Source: an uncultured Mycobacterium sp. (GTDB taxonomy: Bacteria > Actinomycetota > Actinomycetes > Mycobacteriales > Mycobacteriaceae). From it: a stretch of DNA of 64,000 bases. Of this stretch, positions 26,034 through 36,183 are shown piece after piece. The stretch is from NCBI GenBank assembly GCA_900078375.1, contig FLQS01000045.1:1-64000 (forward strand), written 5' to 3'. The translations under genes were made by a program, and so were the position numbers. The notes under the pieces were generated by a model. That model made no database searches. It saw only the letters and a program-made list of their open reading frames with translations, and had not been told where the DNA came from. The first letter of the stretch is position 1, and each line of letters begins with the position of its first letter.

Positions 26034-27332
26034 ATGGCGTTGAACCCCGTGCTATCCCGGTCCTGGGATGAACCCCGCTCGTGGTCATTGCAGACCCATC
26101 TGTGGCATGACGGATATCAGGCGCTGGAGAAGGCGTTGGCGATGTCGCCTGAGGAAGTCATCGAGGCGGTGACGGAGTCCGGGTTGCGAGGCCGTGGTGG
26201 TGCGGGCTTCCCGACGGGGCGGAAGTGGTCGTTCATCGCCCCGGGCGATGGCAAGCCGCACTACCTGGTGATCAACGCCGACGAGTCGGAACCCGGGACG
26301 TGTAAGGACATTCCGCTGATGATGGCGACACCGCACCTGCTGGTGGAGGGCGCGATCATCGCCGCGTACGCCATCGGGGCACACCACGCGTTCATCTACG
26401 TCCGCGGTGAAGTGGTTCCGGCGCTGCGGCGGCTCCAGACGGCGGTTGCCGAGGCTTACGCGGCGGGCTATCTCGGCCAAGACATTGCGGGCTCGGGTTT
26501 TGACCTGGAGTTGGTGGTGCATGCCGGGGCGGGCGCCTACATCTGCGGTGAGGAGACCGCATTGCTGAATTCCCTGGAGGGCCGGCGCGGCCAGCCACGG
26601 TTGCGGCCGCCGTTTCCCGCCGTCGCGGGCCTGTACGCCTGCCCGACGGTGGTCAACAATGTCGAGACCATCGCCAGTGTCCCGCCGATCCTGCTGAACG
26701 GGGTCGACTGGTTCACCACCATGGGCTCGGCGGAATCGCCGGGTTTCACGCTGTATTCGCTGTCCGGGCATGTGAAGTCGCCCGGCCAGTATGAGGCTCC
26801 GCTGGGCATCACTCTGCGCGAGCTACTGGAGCACGCCGGGGGTGTGCGCGATGGCCACGAGCTGAAGTTCTGGACCCCGGGCGGCTCATCGACGCCTTTG
26901 CTGACCGCCGAACACCTTGACGTGCCAATGGATTACGAGGGTATGGCGTCGGTCGGGTCGATGCTCGGCACCAAGGCGCTGCAAATTTTCGACGAAACGG
27001 TGTGTGTGGTGCGTGCGGTGCGGCGCTGGACGCAGTTCTACGCCCACGAATCCTGCGGCAAGTGCACGCCGTGCCGGGAGGGCACGTACTGGCTCGCCCA
27101 GCTCTACGAACGTCTGGAGACCGGGGCGGGCACTGCGGCGGACATCCAGAAGCTACTGGACATCTCCGATGCGCTGTTGGGGAAGTCGTTCTGCGCCTTG
27201 GGCGATGGCGCGGCCAGTCCGATCATCTCGTCGGTCAGGTTCTTCCGCGCCGAATACGAGGCACACCTGCACGGTGGCTGCCCATTCGACCCGCGTGCCT
27301 CGATGCTGGACACGGAGGTGGCGTATTCATGA
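26034..27332 (+). CDS. nuoF: NADH-quinone oxidoreductase subunit F
   Basis: This 432-residue NADH- and FMN-binding subunit has the glycine-rich nucleotide site GLRGRGGAGFPTGRKW, the FMN segment (AYICGEETALLNSLEG) and the [4Fe-4S] N3 motif ESCGKCTPCREG. The ATG at 26034 is one base after the nuoE stop and has a GGAGGCGGG ribosome site; an upstream frame extension overlapping nuoE is rejected. Presence of NuoE, F and G means this complex uses NADH directly. Confidence 0.96.
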   Translation: MALNPVLSRSWDEPRSWSLQTHLWHDGYQALEKALAMSPEEVIEAVTESGLRGRGGAGFPTGRKWSFIAPGDGKPHYLVINADESEPGTCKDIPLMMATPHLLVEGAIIAAYAIGAHHAFIYVRGEVVPALRRLQTAVAEAYAAGYLGQDIAGSGFDLELVVHAGAGAYICGEETALLNSLEGRRGQPRLRPPFPAVAGLYACPTVVNNVETIASVPPILLNGVDWFTTMGSAESPGFTLYSLSGHVKSPGQYEAPLGITLRELLEHAGGVRDGHELKFWTPGGSSTPLLTAEHLDVPMDYEGMASVGSMLGTKALQIFDETVCVVRAVRRWTQFYAHESCGKCTPCREGTYWLAQLYERLETGAGTAADIQKLLDISDALLGKSFCALGDGAASPIISSVRFFRAEYEAHLHGGCPFDPRASMLDTEVAYS

Positions 27333-29731
27333 CCATCGCCGACTCCCGCAGAGACACTACAGCCGCCGGCGACATGGAAATGGTTACCGTCACCATCGAC
27401 GACGTTGAGATCTCGGTGCCCCAGGATACGTTGGTGATTCGGGCCGCCGAACTTATCGGAGTACAGATTCCGCGGTTCTGCGATCATCCGCTGTTGGACC
27501 CGGTCGGAGCGTGCCGGCAGTGCCTGGTCGAGGTCGAGGGCCAACGCAAACCGATGGCGTCGTGCACCATCGCGGTGTCCCCGGGCATGGTGGTGCGTAC
27601 CCAACTGACGTCGGAGTCGGCGGATGCCGCCCAGAGCGCGGTGATGGAGCTGCTGCTGATCAATCATCCGCTGGACTGCCCGGTCTGCGATAAGGGCGGG
27701 GAATGCCCGCTGCAGAACCAGGCGATGTCCCACGGCCGGGTGGAGACCCGCTTCGAGGGTGTCAAGCGGACGTTCTCGAAACCGATCAGCCTGTCCTCGC
27801 AGGTGCTGCTCGATCGCGAGCGATGCGTGCTGTGCGCACGCTGCACCCGGTTCTCCAATCAGATCGCGGGCGACCCGTTCATCGAACTGCTCGAGCGCGG
27901 CGCATTGCAGCAGGTCGGCATCGCCGCCAATGCGCCGTTCGACTCGTACTTTTCGGGCAATACCGTGCAGATCTGCCCCGTCGGGGCGTTGACCGGCACC
28001 GCCTACCGGTTCCGGGCCCGCCCCTTCGACCTGGTGTCGTCACCGAGTACGTGTGAGCACTGCGCATCCGGGTGCGCCCAGCGCACCGACCATCGCCGTG
28101 GAAAAGTGCTGCGCCGCTTGGCCGGTGACGATCCGGAAGTCAACGAGGAATGGAATTGCGACAAGGGTCGATGGGCCTTCGCCTACGCAGGCCTCGGCGA
28201 CCGCATCACCACCCCTGCGATCCGTGGAGTGGACGGCAAACTCCGGGCCGCGTCCTGGCCGGAAGCGATCAGTGTGGCCGCCGCGGGCCTGGCGGCCGCG
28301 GCCGGGCGGGCTGGGGTGCTGGTCGGGGGCCGCGCGACGGTCGAAGACGCGTACGCCTACAGCAAATTTGCGCGAACAGTGTTGGGCACCAACGATATCG
28401 ACTTCAGGGCGCGATTCCACTCGGCCGAGGAAGCACAATTTCTCGCCGCGCAGATCGCCGGGCAGCCGATGACCGTCACCTACGCGGATTTCGAGGCAGC
28501 ACCGGTTGTCGTGCTGGCCGGGTTCGAGCCCGAAGAGGAGTCGCCCATCGTCTTCTTGCGGCTACGTAAATCGGCCCGCACCACCGGCGTCCGGGTTATC
28601 TCGATCGCGCCGTTCGCTTCACGCGGCCTGACCAAGATGTCGGGCCGACTGATCCCAACGGTTCCCGGCGGGGAAGCCCTGGCATTGGCTCGACTCGCCG
28701 CCGATGAGCCGCTGCTGCGCCATCCCGGCGCGCTGGTCCTCGTCGGGGAGCGGCTGGCCGCCAGCCCGGGAGCATTGACCGCCGCCACGCAGTTGGCGGC
28801 GACGACCGGTGCCCGGCTGGCCTGGATACCGCGGCGCGCCGGGGAGCGCGGCGCGCTGGAAGCCGGCTGCCTACCCAATCTGCTCCCGGGTGGCCGGCCC
28901 GTCGCCGACGGCCGCGCCCGCGAGCAGACCGCTGCCGTCTGGGGCACGACCGACCTGCCTGCCGTGCCTGGGCGCGATACCGCGGGCATCCTCGCCGCCG
29001 CGCGCAACGGCGAGCTGGCCGCCCTGCTCATCGGGGGCGTCGAACCCGCGGATCTGCCCGACCCCGGTGCCGCATTGGCCGCCATCGATGCTGCGCCGTT
29101 CGTGGTGAGCCTGGAACTGCGGGAGAGCGCCGTGACCGAGCGCGCTGATGTCGTCTTTCCCGCCGCGCCGGTGGTGGAGAAAGCCGGTTCATTCCTCAAC
29201 TGGGAGGGCCGGATTCGGTCGTTCGCGGCCGCACTGCCCACCAATGCCACAAGCGATCTGCGCGTGCTGCAGGCCTTGGCGGGCGAGGTCGGTGTCGACC
29301 TCACCTGCCCGACTGCCGCGGCCGCCGGCGCGGAACTGGGCCGCCTCGGGTGGTGGGCGGGCCGACGGCCCGCACCGCCGAATGTCACTGGCGGCGAGCC
29401 CGCCCGGCCCGGCACCGGTGAGGCGGTGCTGACCGGGTGGCGGATGCTGCTCGACGCCGGGCGGCTGCAGGACGGTGAACCCTATCTTGCCGGTACCGGA
29501 CGCCCGCCGGTCGCCCGACTATCCGCGACCACCGCCGCCGAAATCGGCGTCGGTGACGGCGAACCCGTGACCGTCGCGACCGACCGCGGGACGGTCACGC
29601 TGCCGCTGACCATCACCGAGATGCCCGACCGCGTCGTCTGGCTACCGCTGAACTCGGCCGGCTCGGCAGTGCACAACCAGCTCGCGGTGAGCGTCGGCGC
29701 CGTCGTGCGGATACAGAGGGCGCCCAGATGA
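27329..29731 (+). CDS. nuoG: NADH-quinone oxidoreductase subunit G
   Basis: This 800-residue subunit has an N-terminal [2Fe-2S] ferredoxin domain (GACRQCLVEVEG), a second cluster region (CDKGGECPLQNQA), a 4Fe-4S pair (RCVLCARCTRF, QICPVGALT), and a molybdopterin-oxidoreductase-like body starting CEHCASGC. The C-terminal part is alanine-rich and of the mycobacterial type. It overlaps nuoF by ATGA. Confidence 0.95.
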   Translation: MTIADSRRDTTAAGDMEMVTVTIDDVEISVPQDTLVIRAAELIGVQIPRFCDHPLLDPVGACRQCLVEVEGQRKPMASCTIAVSPGMVVRTQLTSESADAAQSAVMELLLINHPLDCPVCDKGGECPLQNQAMSHGRVETRFEGVKRTFSKPISLSSQVLLDRERCVLCARCTRFSNQIAGDPFIELLERGALQQVGIAANAPFDSYFSGNTVQICPVGALTGTAYRFRARPFDLVSSPSTCEHCASGCAQRTDHRRGKVLRRLAGDDPEVNEEWNCDKGRWAFAYAGLGDRITTPAIRGVDGKLRAASWPEAISVAAAGLAAAAGRAGVLVGGRATVEDAYAYSKFARTVLGTNDIDFRARFHSAEEAQFLAAQIAGQPMTVTYADFEAAPVVVLAGFEPEEESPIVFLRLRKSARTTGVRVISIAPFASRGLTKMSGRLIPTVPGGEALALARLAADEPLLRHPGALVLVGERLAASPGALTAATQLAATTGARLAWIPRRAGERGALEAGCLPNLLPGGRPVADGRAREQTAAVWGTTDLPAVPGRDTAGILAAARNGELAALLIGGVEPADLPDPGAALAAIDAAPFVVSLELRESAVTERADVVFPAAPVVEKAGSFLNWEGRIRSFAAALPTNATSDLRVLQALAGEVGVDLTCPTAAAAGAELGRLGWWAGRRPAPPNVTGGEPARPGTGEAVLTGWRMLLDAGRLQDGEPYLAGTGRPPVARLSATTAAEIGVGDGEPVTVATDRGTVTLPLTITEMPDRVVWLPLNSAGSAVHNQLAVSVGAVVRIQRAPR

Positions 29732-31038
29732 CACATCCAGATCTCACTGTGTTCGGCCACGACCCGTGGTGGCTGATCTTGGCCAAGGCCGTTGCCGTCT
29801 TCGCCTTTCTCCTCATGACGGTGCTGGTGGCGATCTTGGTCGAACGCAAGGTGCTGGGGCGGATGCAGATGCGCTTCGGTCCGAACCGGGTGGGGCCGTT
29901 CGGTCTCCTGCAGTCATTGGTCGACGGGATCAAGCTCGCTCTCAAAGAGGGCCTGATACCGGCCGGGGCGGACAAACCGCTCTATCTGCTGGCCCCGATC
30001 ATCGCGGTCATCCCCGCGTTCATGGCGTTCGCCGTTATCCCCATGGGACCAGTCGTGAGCGTGTTTGGACGCGCCACCCCGCTGCAGCTGACGGACCTGG
30101 CCGTGGCGGTGCTGTATGTGCTGGCGGTCACCTCGATCGGGGTGTACGGAATCGTGTTGGCGGGCTGGGCATCCGGGTCCACCTACCCGCTGCTGGGTGG
30201 GCTGCGATCCAGTGCGCAGGTGGTGTCCTACGAGATCGCGATGGCGTTGTCGTTCGCCGCGGTGTTCCTGTACGCCGGCACGATGTCCACCTCCGGGATC
30301 GTGGCCGCCCAGGACGGCACCTGGTATGTCTTCCTGCTGTTGCCGTCGTTCCTGGTGTATGTGACCGCGATGGTCGGTGAAACCAACCGGGCGCCTTTCG
30401 ATTTGCCCGAGGCCGAGGGTGAGCTGGTCGGCGGTTTCCACACCGAGTACTCGTCGCTGAAGTTCGCGATGTTCATGCTCGCCGAGTACGTCAACATGAC
30501 CACCGTCTCCGCGCTGGCCATCACCTTGTTCCTCGGCGGCTGGCACGCGCCATGGCCGATCAGTATGTGGGACGGTGCCAACACCGGCTGGTGGCCGCTG
30601 CTGTGGTTCACCGCCAAGGTCTGGACCTTCCTGTTCGTGTTCATCTGGCTGCGCGCCACTCTGCCGCGGCTGCGCTACGACCAATTCATGGCGATCGGCT
30701 GGAAAATTCTCATCCCGGTGTCACTCGTCTGGGTCATGACCGTGGCCACGTTGCGAGCGCTCGAGCTAAACGGCGTTGTCCCAGGAATTCTGGCGGCCGT
30801 GGCTCTACTCGCGGTGGTGCTGACTGCGCTTCGTCTCGGCCGTGTTCGAGATGTGCCCGAGCACGCAGCGGCCGTCCAGCCGTTCGACCCGATGCTCGGC
30901 GAATTTCCTGTCCCACCGCTACCGGGCCAGGTGCCGCCCGCCGATGTGCCCATCGACGACATTGTCATGCCAATCCACAACGGGAAGCCGACTCGAATCG
31001 ACGTCGTGCTGACCAGGGGGAGTAGTCACGATGCCTAG
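29728..31038 (+). CDS. nuoH: NADH-quinone oxidoreductase subunit H
   Basis: This 436-residue membrane subunit has about eight helices and lines the quinone channel. Signatures are ERKVLGRMQMRFGPNRVGPFG and GETNRAPFDLPEAEGELVGGFHTEYS. The last 80 residues form a cytoplasmic tail absent from E. coli but usual in mycobacteria. It overlaps nuoG by ATGA and nuoI by eight bases. Confidence 0.96.
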   Translation: MTHPDLTVFGHDPWWLILAKAVAVFAFLLMTVLVAILVERKVLGRMQMRFGPNRVGPFGLLQSLVDGIKLALKEGLIPAGADKPLYLLAPIIAVIPAFMAFAVIPMGPVVSVFGRATPLQLTDLAVAVLYVLAVTSIGVYGIVLAGWASGSTYPLLGGLRSSAQVVSYEIAMALSFAAVFLYAGTMSTSGIVAAQDGTWYVFLLLPSFLVYVTAMVGETNRAPFDLPEAEGELVGGFHTEYSSLKFAMFMLAEYVNMTTVSALAITLFLGGWHAPWPISMWDGANTGWWPLLWFTAKVWTFLFVFIWLRATLPRLRYDQFMAIGWKILIPVSLVWVMTVATLRALELNGVVPGILAAVALLAVVLTALRLGRVRDVPEHAAAVQPFDPMLGEFPVPPLPGQVPPADVPIDDIVMPIHNGKPTRIDVVLTRGSSHDA

Positions 31039-31573
31039 GTTTCTCGATGCGGTTGCCGGTTTCGGGGTCACGTTCTCGGCGATGTTCAAAAGGCCGATCA
31101 CTGAGCAGTATCCGGAGAAAAAAGAGCCCACCGCGCCGCGCTATCACGGCCGGCACCAGTTGAACCGGTATCAGGACGGGCTGGAAAAGTGCATCGGCTG
31201 CGAATTGTGCGCCTGGGCGTGCCCCGCTGATGCCATCTACGTGGAAGGCGCCGATAACACCGAGACGGAACGCTTTTCGCCCGGTGAACGGTACGGGCAG
31301 GTGTACCAGATCAACTACCTGCGCTGCATCGGTTGCGGGCTGTGCATCGAGGCCTGTCCCACCCGTGCCCTGACCATGACCAACGACTACGAGATGGCCG
31401 ACGACAATCGCGCCGACCTCATCTACGGCAAGGACAGACTCCTCGCCGCGCTGCCGCCCGGTGCACAGGCTCCGCCACACCCGATGGCCACCGGTGCCAC
31501 CGACGAGGACTACTACCGCGGCAACATCATCGGACCCGGCGGGATTCTGACATTGGCAGAGGGGCTCAACTGA
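31031..31573 (+). CDS. nuoI: NADH-quinone oxidoreductase subunit I
   Basis: This 180-residue protein has two [4Fe-4S] ferredoxin motifs, CIGCELCAWACPADAI and CIGCGLCIEACPTRAL, which hold clusters N6a and N6b on the path to NuoB. The N-terminal amphipathic helix and the C-terminal tail are of ordinary length. It starts inside the nuoH end. Confidence 0.96.
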   Translation: MPRFLDAVAGFGVTFSAMFKRPITEQYPEKKEPTAPRYHGRHQLNRYQDGLEKCIGCELCAWACPADAIYVEGADNTETERFSPGERYGQVYQINYLRCIGCGLCIEACPTRALTMTNDYEMADDNRADLIYGKDRLLAALPPGAQAPPHPMATGATDEDYYRGNIIGPGGILTLAEGLN

Positions 31574-32415
31574 TGAGCATCACCGCTTCGATGGCAGTGA
31601 TGGCGGCCGAGCCCCTGGCGCGGACGTCGAGCGGTGAGGCCGCGGTGTTCTGGTCTCTCGGGGTGCTGGCAGTGCTCGCAGCGGTGGGGGTGGTCGTCAC
31701 CCCGCGGGCGGTGTATTCGGCGGTTTTTCTGGCATCGACCATGATCGACCTTGCGGTGTTGTACATCGCGCAGGACGCCATGTTTCTGGGTGTGGTGCAG
31801 GTGGTGGTCTACACCGGCGCGGTGATGATGCTGTTTCTGTTCGTCGTCATGCTCGTCGGCGTTGATCACTCCGAGTCTGCGGTGGAAACCCTTCGGGGGC
31901 AACGCATCACCACCATTGCCGCCGCCGTGGGGTTCGGCATCCTGCTGATCGGCGCCATCGGCAGCATTTCCACAGCCGGGTTCACCGGCCTAACGGGAGG
32001 CAATGCGGAATCAATGGGTCGCTCGGCAAGCCTCGCTCCCGAAGGCAATGTGCGGGGCCTGGCCGCGCTGATCTTCACCCGGTACCTGTGGGCGTTCGAA
32101 CTCACCAGCGCGCTCCTGATCACTGCGGCGCTCGGCGCGATGGTGCTCGCGCACCGGGAGCGTTTCGAACGCCGCAGGAGCCAGCGCGAGCTGGCCGAGG
32201 AACGCTTCCAGCCTGGCGGACACCCCACTCCGATGCCGGCCCCCGGTGTCTATGCCCGCCACAACGCCGTCGACATCCCCGCGCGGCTCGCCGACGGCAC
32301 CTTCTCCGACCTTTCGGTCAGCAGAACCTTGGAACGGCGGGGGCTGGTGCTCACGCTGCTCGTGGCGGATACCGAGACCAACTCGAAGGCGTCGACCGAA
32401 GAGGCGGTGCGATGA
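31573..32415 (+). CDS. nuoJ: NADH-quinone oxidoreductase subunit J
   Basis: This 280-residue membrane subunit has five helices in the first 190 residues (including VVQVVVYTGAVMMLFLFVVML). The C-terminal 90 residues are a soluble tail, much longer than in E. coli NuoJ but typical of mycobacteria. The ATG at 31573 overlaps the nuoI stop by one base. Confidence 0.94.
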   Translation: MSITASMAVMAAEPLARTSSGEAAVFWSLGVLAVLAAVGVVVTPRAVYSAVFLASTMIDLAVLYIAQDAMFLGVVQVVVYTGAVMMLFLFVVMLVGVDHSESAVETLRGQRITTIAAAVGFGILLIGAIGSISTAGFTGLTGGNAESMGRSASLAPEGNVRGLAALIFTRYLWAFELTSALLITAALGAMVLAHRERFERRRSQRELAEERFQPGGHPTPMPAPGVYARHNAVDIPARLADGTFSDLSVSRTLERRGLVLTLLVADTETNSKASTEEAVR

Positions 32416-32711
32416 ATCCCGCCAATTACCTCTATTTGTCGGCGCTGTTGTTCACCATCGGCGCGTCGGGGGTGTTGTTGCGCCGCAACGCGATCGTCGT
32501 ATTCATGTGTGTGGAGTTGATGCTGAACGCGGCCAACCTTGCGTTCGTGGCATTCTCCCGGATGCACGGGCACCTGGACGGTCAGGTGGTGGCGTTCTTC
32601 ACCATGGTGGTCGCCGCCTGCGAGGTGGTGGTCGGCCTGGCGATCATCATGACTATCTTCCGCACCCGCAGTTCGACCTCGGTCGACGACGCCAATCTGC
32701 TGAGGCACTGA
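32412..32711 (+). CDS. nuoK: NADH-quinone oxidoreductase subunit K
   Basis: This 99-residue protein has three transmembrane helices and the conserved membrane glutamates in MCVELMLNAANLAF and AACEVVVGLAI that belong to the proton path. It overlaps both nuoJ and nuoL by one to four bases. Confidence 0.96.
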   Translation: MNPANYLYLSALLFTIGASGVLLRRNAIVVFMCVELMLNAANLAFVAFSRMHGHLDGQVVAFFTMVVAACEVVVGLAIIMTIFRTRSSTSVDDANLLRH

Positions 32712-34594
32712 TGAGCACCGTGGTATGGCTGTTGATCGGCCTGCCGCTGGCGGGTGCCGCGGTGCTGCTGCTGGCCGGGCGGCGCAGTGACCGGTGGGGG
32801 CACCTGCTCGGGTGCGCAACGTCTCTCACCGCATTCGCGGTCGGGATGGTCTTGTTCGTCGAACTGCTCGGGCGGGACGCCGCCGACCGCGTCCTGCACC
32901 CGAACTTGTTCTCCTGGGTGCCGGTCGCCGGGCTGCACGTCGACTTCGGCCTGCAACTCGACGCGCTGTCAATCTGCTTCGTGCTGCTGATCACCGGTGT
33001 CGGCTCGTTGATCCACATCTACTCCGTCGGCTACATGAAAGAGGACGCACATCGCCGACGCTTCTTCGGGTATCTGAACCTGTTCCTCTCGGCGATGTTG
33101 CTGCTCGTCCTGGCCGACAACTACCTCGGCCTCTACTTCGGATGGGAAGGCGTCGGCCTGGCGTCATACCTGCTGATCGGGTTCTGGTCGCACAAGCCCT
33201 CGGCGGCAACGGCGGCCAAGAAGGCGTTCGTGGTCAACCGGGTCGGCGACGTGGGTCTGGCGGTCGCGATCATGGTCATGTTCGCGACCGTCGGCTCCAT
33301 CTCCTACGCCGGGGTATTCGGCGCCGCCCCAGTGCTCTCAGAGGGCACCCTGACCGCCATTGGTTTGCTGTTGCTGCTGGCCGCGTGCGGGAAGTCGGCG
33401 CAGGTGCCGCTGCAGTCCTGGCTCGGCGACGCGATGGAGGGCCCGACGCCGGTGTCGGCGTTGATCCACGCCGCCACCATGGTGACCGCAGGCGTGTACC
33501 TGATCGTGCGTTCCGGGCCCGTCTTCAACCTAGCCCCGAACGCGCAGTTGGCGGTGGTGATCGTCGGCGTGGTCACATTGTTGTTCGGGGCGATCGTCGG
33601 GTGCGCCAAGGACGACATCAAGAAGGCCCTGGCGGCCTCCACTATGAGCCAGATCGGCTACATGGTGCTCGCCGCGGGCCTGGGTCCGGCCGGCTATGCG
33701 GTGGCGATCATGCACTTGCTGACCCACGGCTTCTTCAAGGCCGGTCTGTTCCTGGGCGCCGGTTCGGTGATGCACGCCATGGACGACGAAGTCGATATGC
33801 GCCGCTACGGCGGTCTGCGCAAATTCCTACCGATCACGTTCGCGACGTTTGGGCTCGGGTATCTGGCCATCATCGGGGTGCCGCCGTTCGCGGGGTTCTT
33901 CTCCAAGGACGCAATCATTGAAACCGCCTTCGGTGCAGGGGGGCTCAGGGGCCTGATCCTCGGCGGCGCCGCGCTGTTGGGTGCGGGGATCACCGCCTTC
34001 TACATGACGCGCGTCATGCTCATGACGTTCTTCGGCGAAAAGCGTTGGAGCTCAAATGCTCACCCACACGAGTCACCCGCCGTAATGACCTGGCCGATGA
34101 TGGTCCTGGCAGTCGGCTCCATCGCAGGCGGTGGCCTGCTGGCCGTCGGAGGGACTCTGCAGCACTGGCTCGAACCGGTGGTCGGCAGCCATGGTGCCGA
34201 GCACGCCATCCCGGTCTGGGTGATGACCACCATCACCCTGGCCGTCATCGCCGCCGGCATCGCCATCGCCTATCTCATGTATGCCGCCCGGCCGGTGCGA
34301 AGCAGCGCCACCTCCTGGGTGTCGGCTCCGACGGTCGCAGCCCGCAAGGATCTTTACGGTGATGCGATCAACGAGGCCGCTTTCATGCGGCCCGGTCATG
34401 CGCTGAGCCGTTTCCTGGTCGACGCCGATAGTCGGGGGATCGACGGTGTCGTGGAGGCGTTGGCCCGACTGGTCGGCGGATCATCGGACCGGATCGGGAA
34501 GCTGCAGAACGGATTCGCGAGATCCTATGCCCTATCCGTGTTCGTCGGCGCCACCCTGGTGGTCGCCGCCATGGCCCTGGTGAGGTTGTGGTGA
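32711..34594 (+). CDS. nuoL: NADH-quinone oxidoreductase subunit L
   Basis: This 627-residue antiporter-like proton-pumping subunit has about 16 helices with LGLYFGWEGVGLASYLLIGFW, AATMVTAGVYLIVR and HLLTHGFFKAGLFLGAGS, which carry the conserved Glu, Lys and His residues. The C-terminal lateral helix region is present. The ATG at 32711 overlaps the nuoK stop. Confidence 0.95.
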   Translation: MSTVVWLLIGLPLAGAAVLLLAGRRSDRWGHLLGCATSLTAFAVGMVLFVELLGRDAADRVLHPNLFSWVPVAGLHVDFGLQLDALSICFVLLITGVGSLIHIYSVGYMKEDAHRRRFFGYLNLFLSAMLLLVLADNYLGLYFGWEGVGLASYLLIGFWSHKPSAATAAKKAFVVNRVGDVGLAVAIMVMFATVGSISYAGVFGAAPVLSEGTLTAIGLLLLLAACGKSAQVPLQSWLGDAMEGPTPVSALIHAATMVTAGVYLIVRSGPVFNLAPNAQLAVVIVGVVTLLFGAIVGCAKDDIKKALAASTMSQIGYMVLAAGLGPAGYAVAIMHLLTHGFFKAGLFLGAGSVMHAMDDEVDMRRYGGLRKFLPITFATFGLGYLAIIGVPPFAGFFSKDAIIETAFGAGGLRGLILGGAALLGAGITAFYMTRVMLMTFFGEKRWSSNAHPHESPAVMTWPMMVLAVGSIAGGGLLAVGGTLQHWLEPVVGSHGAEHAIPVWVMTTITLAVIAAGIAIAYLMYAARPVRSSATSWVSAPTVAARKDLYGDAINEAAFMRPGHALSRFLVDADSRGIDGVVEALARLVGGSSDRIGKLQNGFARSYALSVFVGATLVVAAMALVRLW

Positions 34595-36183
34595 GTCACG
34601 TTCCGTTGTTGAGCGCGTTGTGGGTGGTGCCGATGGTGGGCGCCATTGCGATCGTGTTGCTGCCGGTCACTGCCAGGCGCCTCGCAAAGTACGCCGCGGT
34701 GCTGGTCTCGCTCGTGGTGCTCGCCATCTCGATCGTGGTGGCCGTCCAGTTCAACCCCGTCGGTGATCGATACCAGTTCGTCGAAAGCCACACCTGGATA
34801 CCGTCATTCGGTACCGGTTACATCCTCGGCGTAGACGGTATCGCGCTGGTCCTCGTCGTGCTGACCGCCGTGCTGGTACCCCTGCTGCTGATCGCCGGCT
34901 GGAACGACGCCGGCGATGCAGGCCGGTCCACGCACACCTACGTCGCCCTCACCCTGGCGGTCGAGGCCATGGTGCTGATCTCGCTTGTCGCGCTCGACAT
35001 ACTGCTGTTCTTCGTGTTCTTCGAGGCGATGCTGATCCCGCTGTACTTCCTCATCGGCGGCTTCGGCAGGGGCAGCCAAACGCCAGAAGCCGCCGCGAGT
35101 CGATCGCGTGCGGCTCTGAAGTTTCTGCTGTACAACCTGTTCGGTGGACTGATCATGCTGGCCGCGGTGATCGTCCTGTATGTGGTGACCGCGCAGAGCG
35201 ACATTGTCGGGGTCACATCCGGGACCTTCGATTTCCGCGCCATCGTAACGGCGGTCTCGAGCGGCCAGTTGGCTGTCAACCCGGCCGTGGCGAACGCGAT
35301 GTTCCTCGGCTTCATGTTTGCCTTCGCCGTCAAGGCACCGCTGTGGCCGTTCCATACCTGGCTGCCGGGTGCGGCGGTGGAGGCCACCCCGGCGACCGCG
35401 GTTCTGATGATGGCGGTGGTCGACAAGGTAGGCACCTTCGGCATGCTTCGCTATTGCCTGCAGCTGTTTCCGGATGCCGCAACGTACTTCCGGCCGTTCA
35501 TCATCACCCTGGCGGTCATCGCGATCATCTATGGCGCGATCGTCGCGATCGGGCAGACCGATGTGATGCGGCTGATCGCCTTCACCTCGATCTCGCACTT
35601 CGGGTTCATCGTCGTAGGCGTCTTCGTGATGACCAGCCAGGGGCAGTCCGGCTCAACCCTGTACATGGTCAACCACGGCATCTCCACGGCGGCGCTGTTC
35701 CTGATCGCCGGATTCCTGGTGTCGCGGCGGGGCAGCCGCGCCATCGCCGACTTCGGCGGGGTGCAGAAGGTCGCACCCGTATTGGCCGGCACCTTCCTGG
35801 TAGCGGGGATGGCAACCCTCGCCCTACCCGGCCTTGCTCCCTTCATCAGCGAATTCCTGGTTTTGATAGGCACATTCACCCGCTACCCGGTCTTCGCGGT
35901 GCTCGCCTCGATCGCGCTGGTGCTCTCGTCGGTCTACATTCTGTGGCTCTACCAGCGGATGATGACCGGGCCCGTCGCCGACGGCAACGAAAAGGTGCGC
36001 GACCTGCGGCCCCGGGAGATCGCTGTCGTCGCGCCGCTCATCGCCCTGCTGCTGGTGCTCGGCGTCTACCCCAAACCGGCCCTCGATGTGATCAACCCGG
36101 CGGTCGCCCACACCCTGACCACCATCGGCCAGCACGACCCCGCACCGACTGTGCCGCAGACTGCCGAAGGGGCGCGCCCATGA
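34591..36183 (+). CDS. nuoM: NADH-quinone oxidoreductase subunit M
   Basis: This antiporter-like subunit of about 530 residues and 14 helices has the conserved glutamate in FFVFFEAMLIPLYFLIGG and the lysine in FAVKAPLWPFHTWLPGA. The GTG at 34591 makes a GTGA overlap with the nuoL stop; a GTG at 34588 is equally in frame and adds one residue. Confidence 0.95.
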   Translation: MSHVPLLSALWVVPMVGAIAIVLLPVTARRLAKYAAVLVSLVVLAISIVVAVQFNPVGDRYQFVESHTWIPSFGTGYILGVDGIALVLVVLTAVLVPLLLIAGWNDAGDAGRSTHTYVALTLAVEAMVLISLVALDILLFFVFFEAMLIPLYFLIGGFGRGSQTPEAAASRSRAALKFLLYNLFGGLIMLAAVIVLYVVTAQSDIVGVTSGTFDFRAIVTAVSSGQLAVNPAVANAMFLGFMFAFAVKAPLWPFHTWLPGAAVEATPATAVLMMAVVDKVGTFGMLRYCLQLFPDAATYFRPFIITLAVIAIIYGAIVAIGQTDVMRLIAFTSISHFGFIVVGVFVMTSQGQSGSTLYMVNHGISTAALFLIAGFLVSRRGSRAIADFGGVQKVAPVLAGTFLVAGMATLALPGLAPFISEFLVLIGTFTRYPVFAVLASIALVLSSVYILWLYQRMMTGPVADGNEKVRDLRPREIAVVAPLIALLLVLGVYPKPALDVINPAVAHTLTTIGQHDPAPTVPQTAEGARP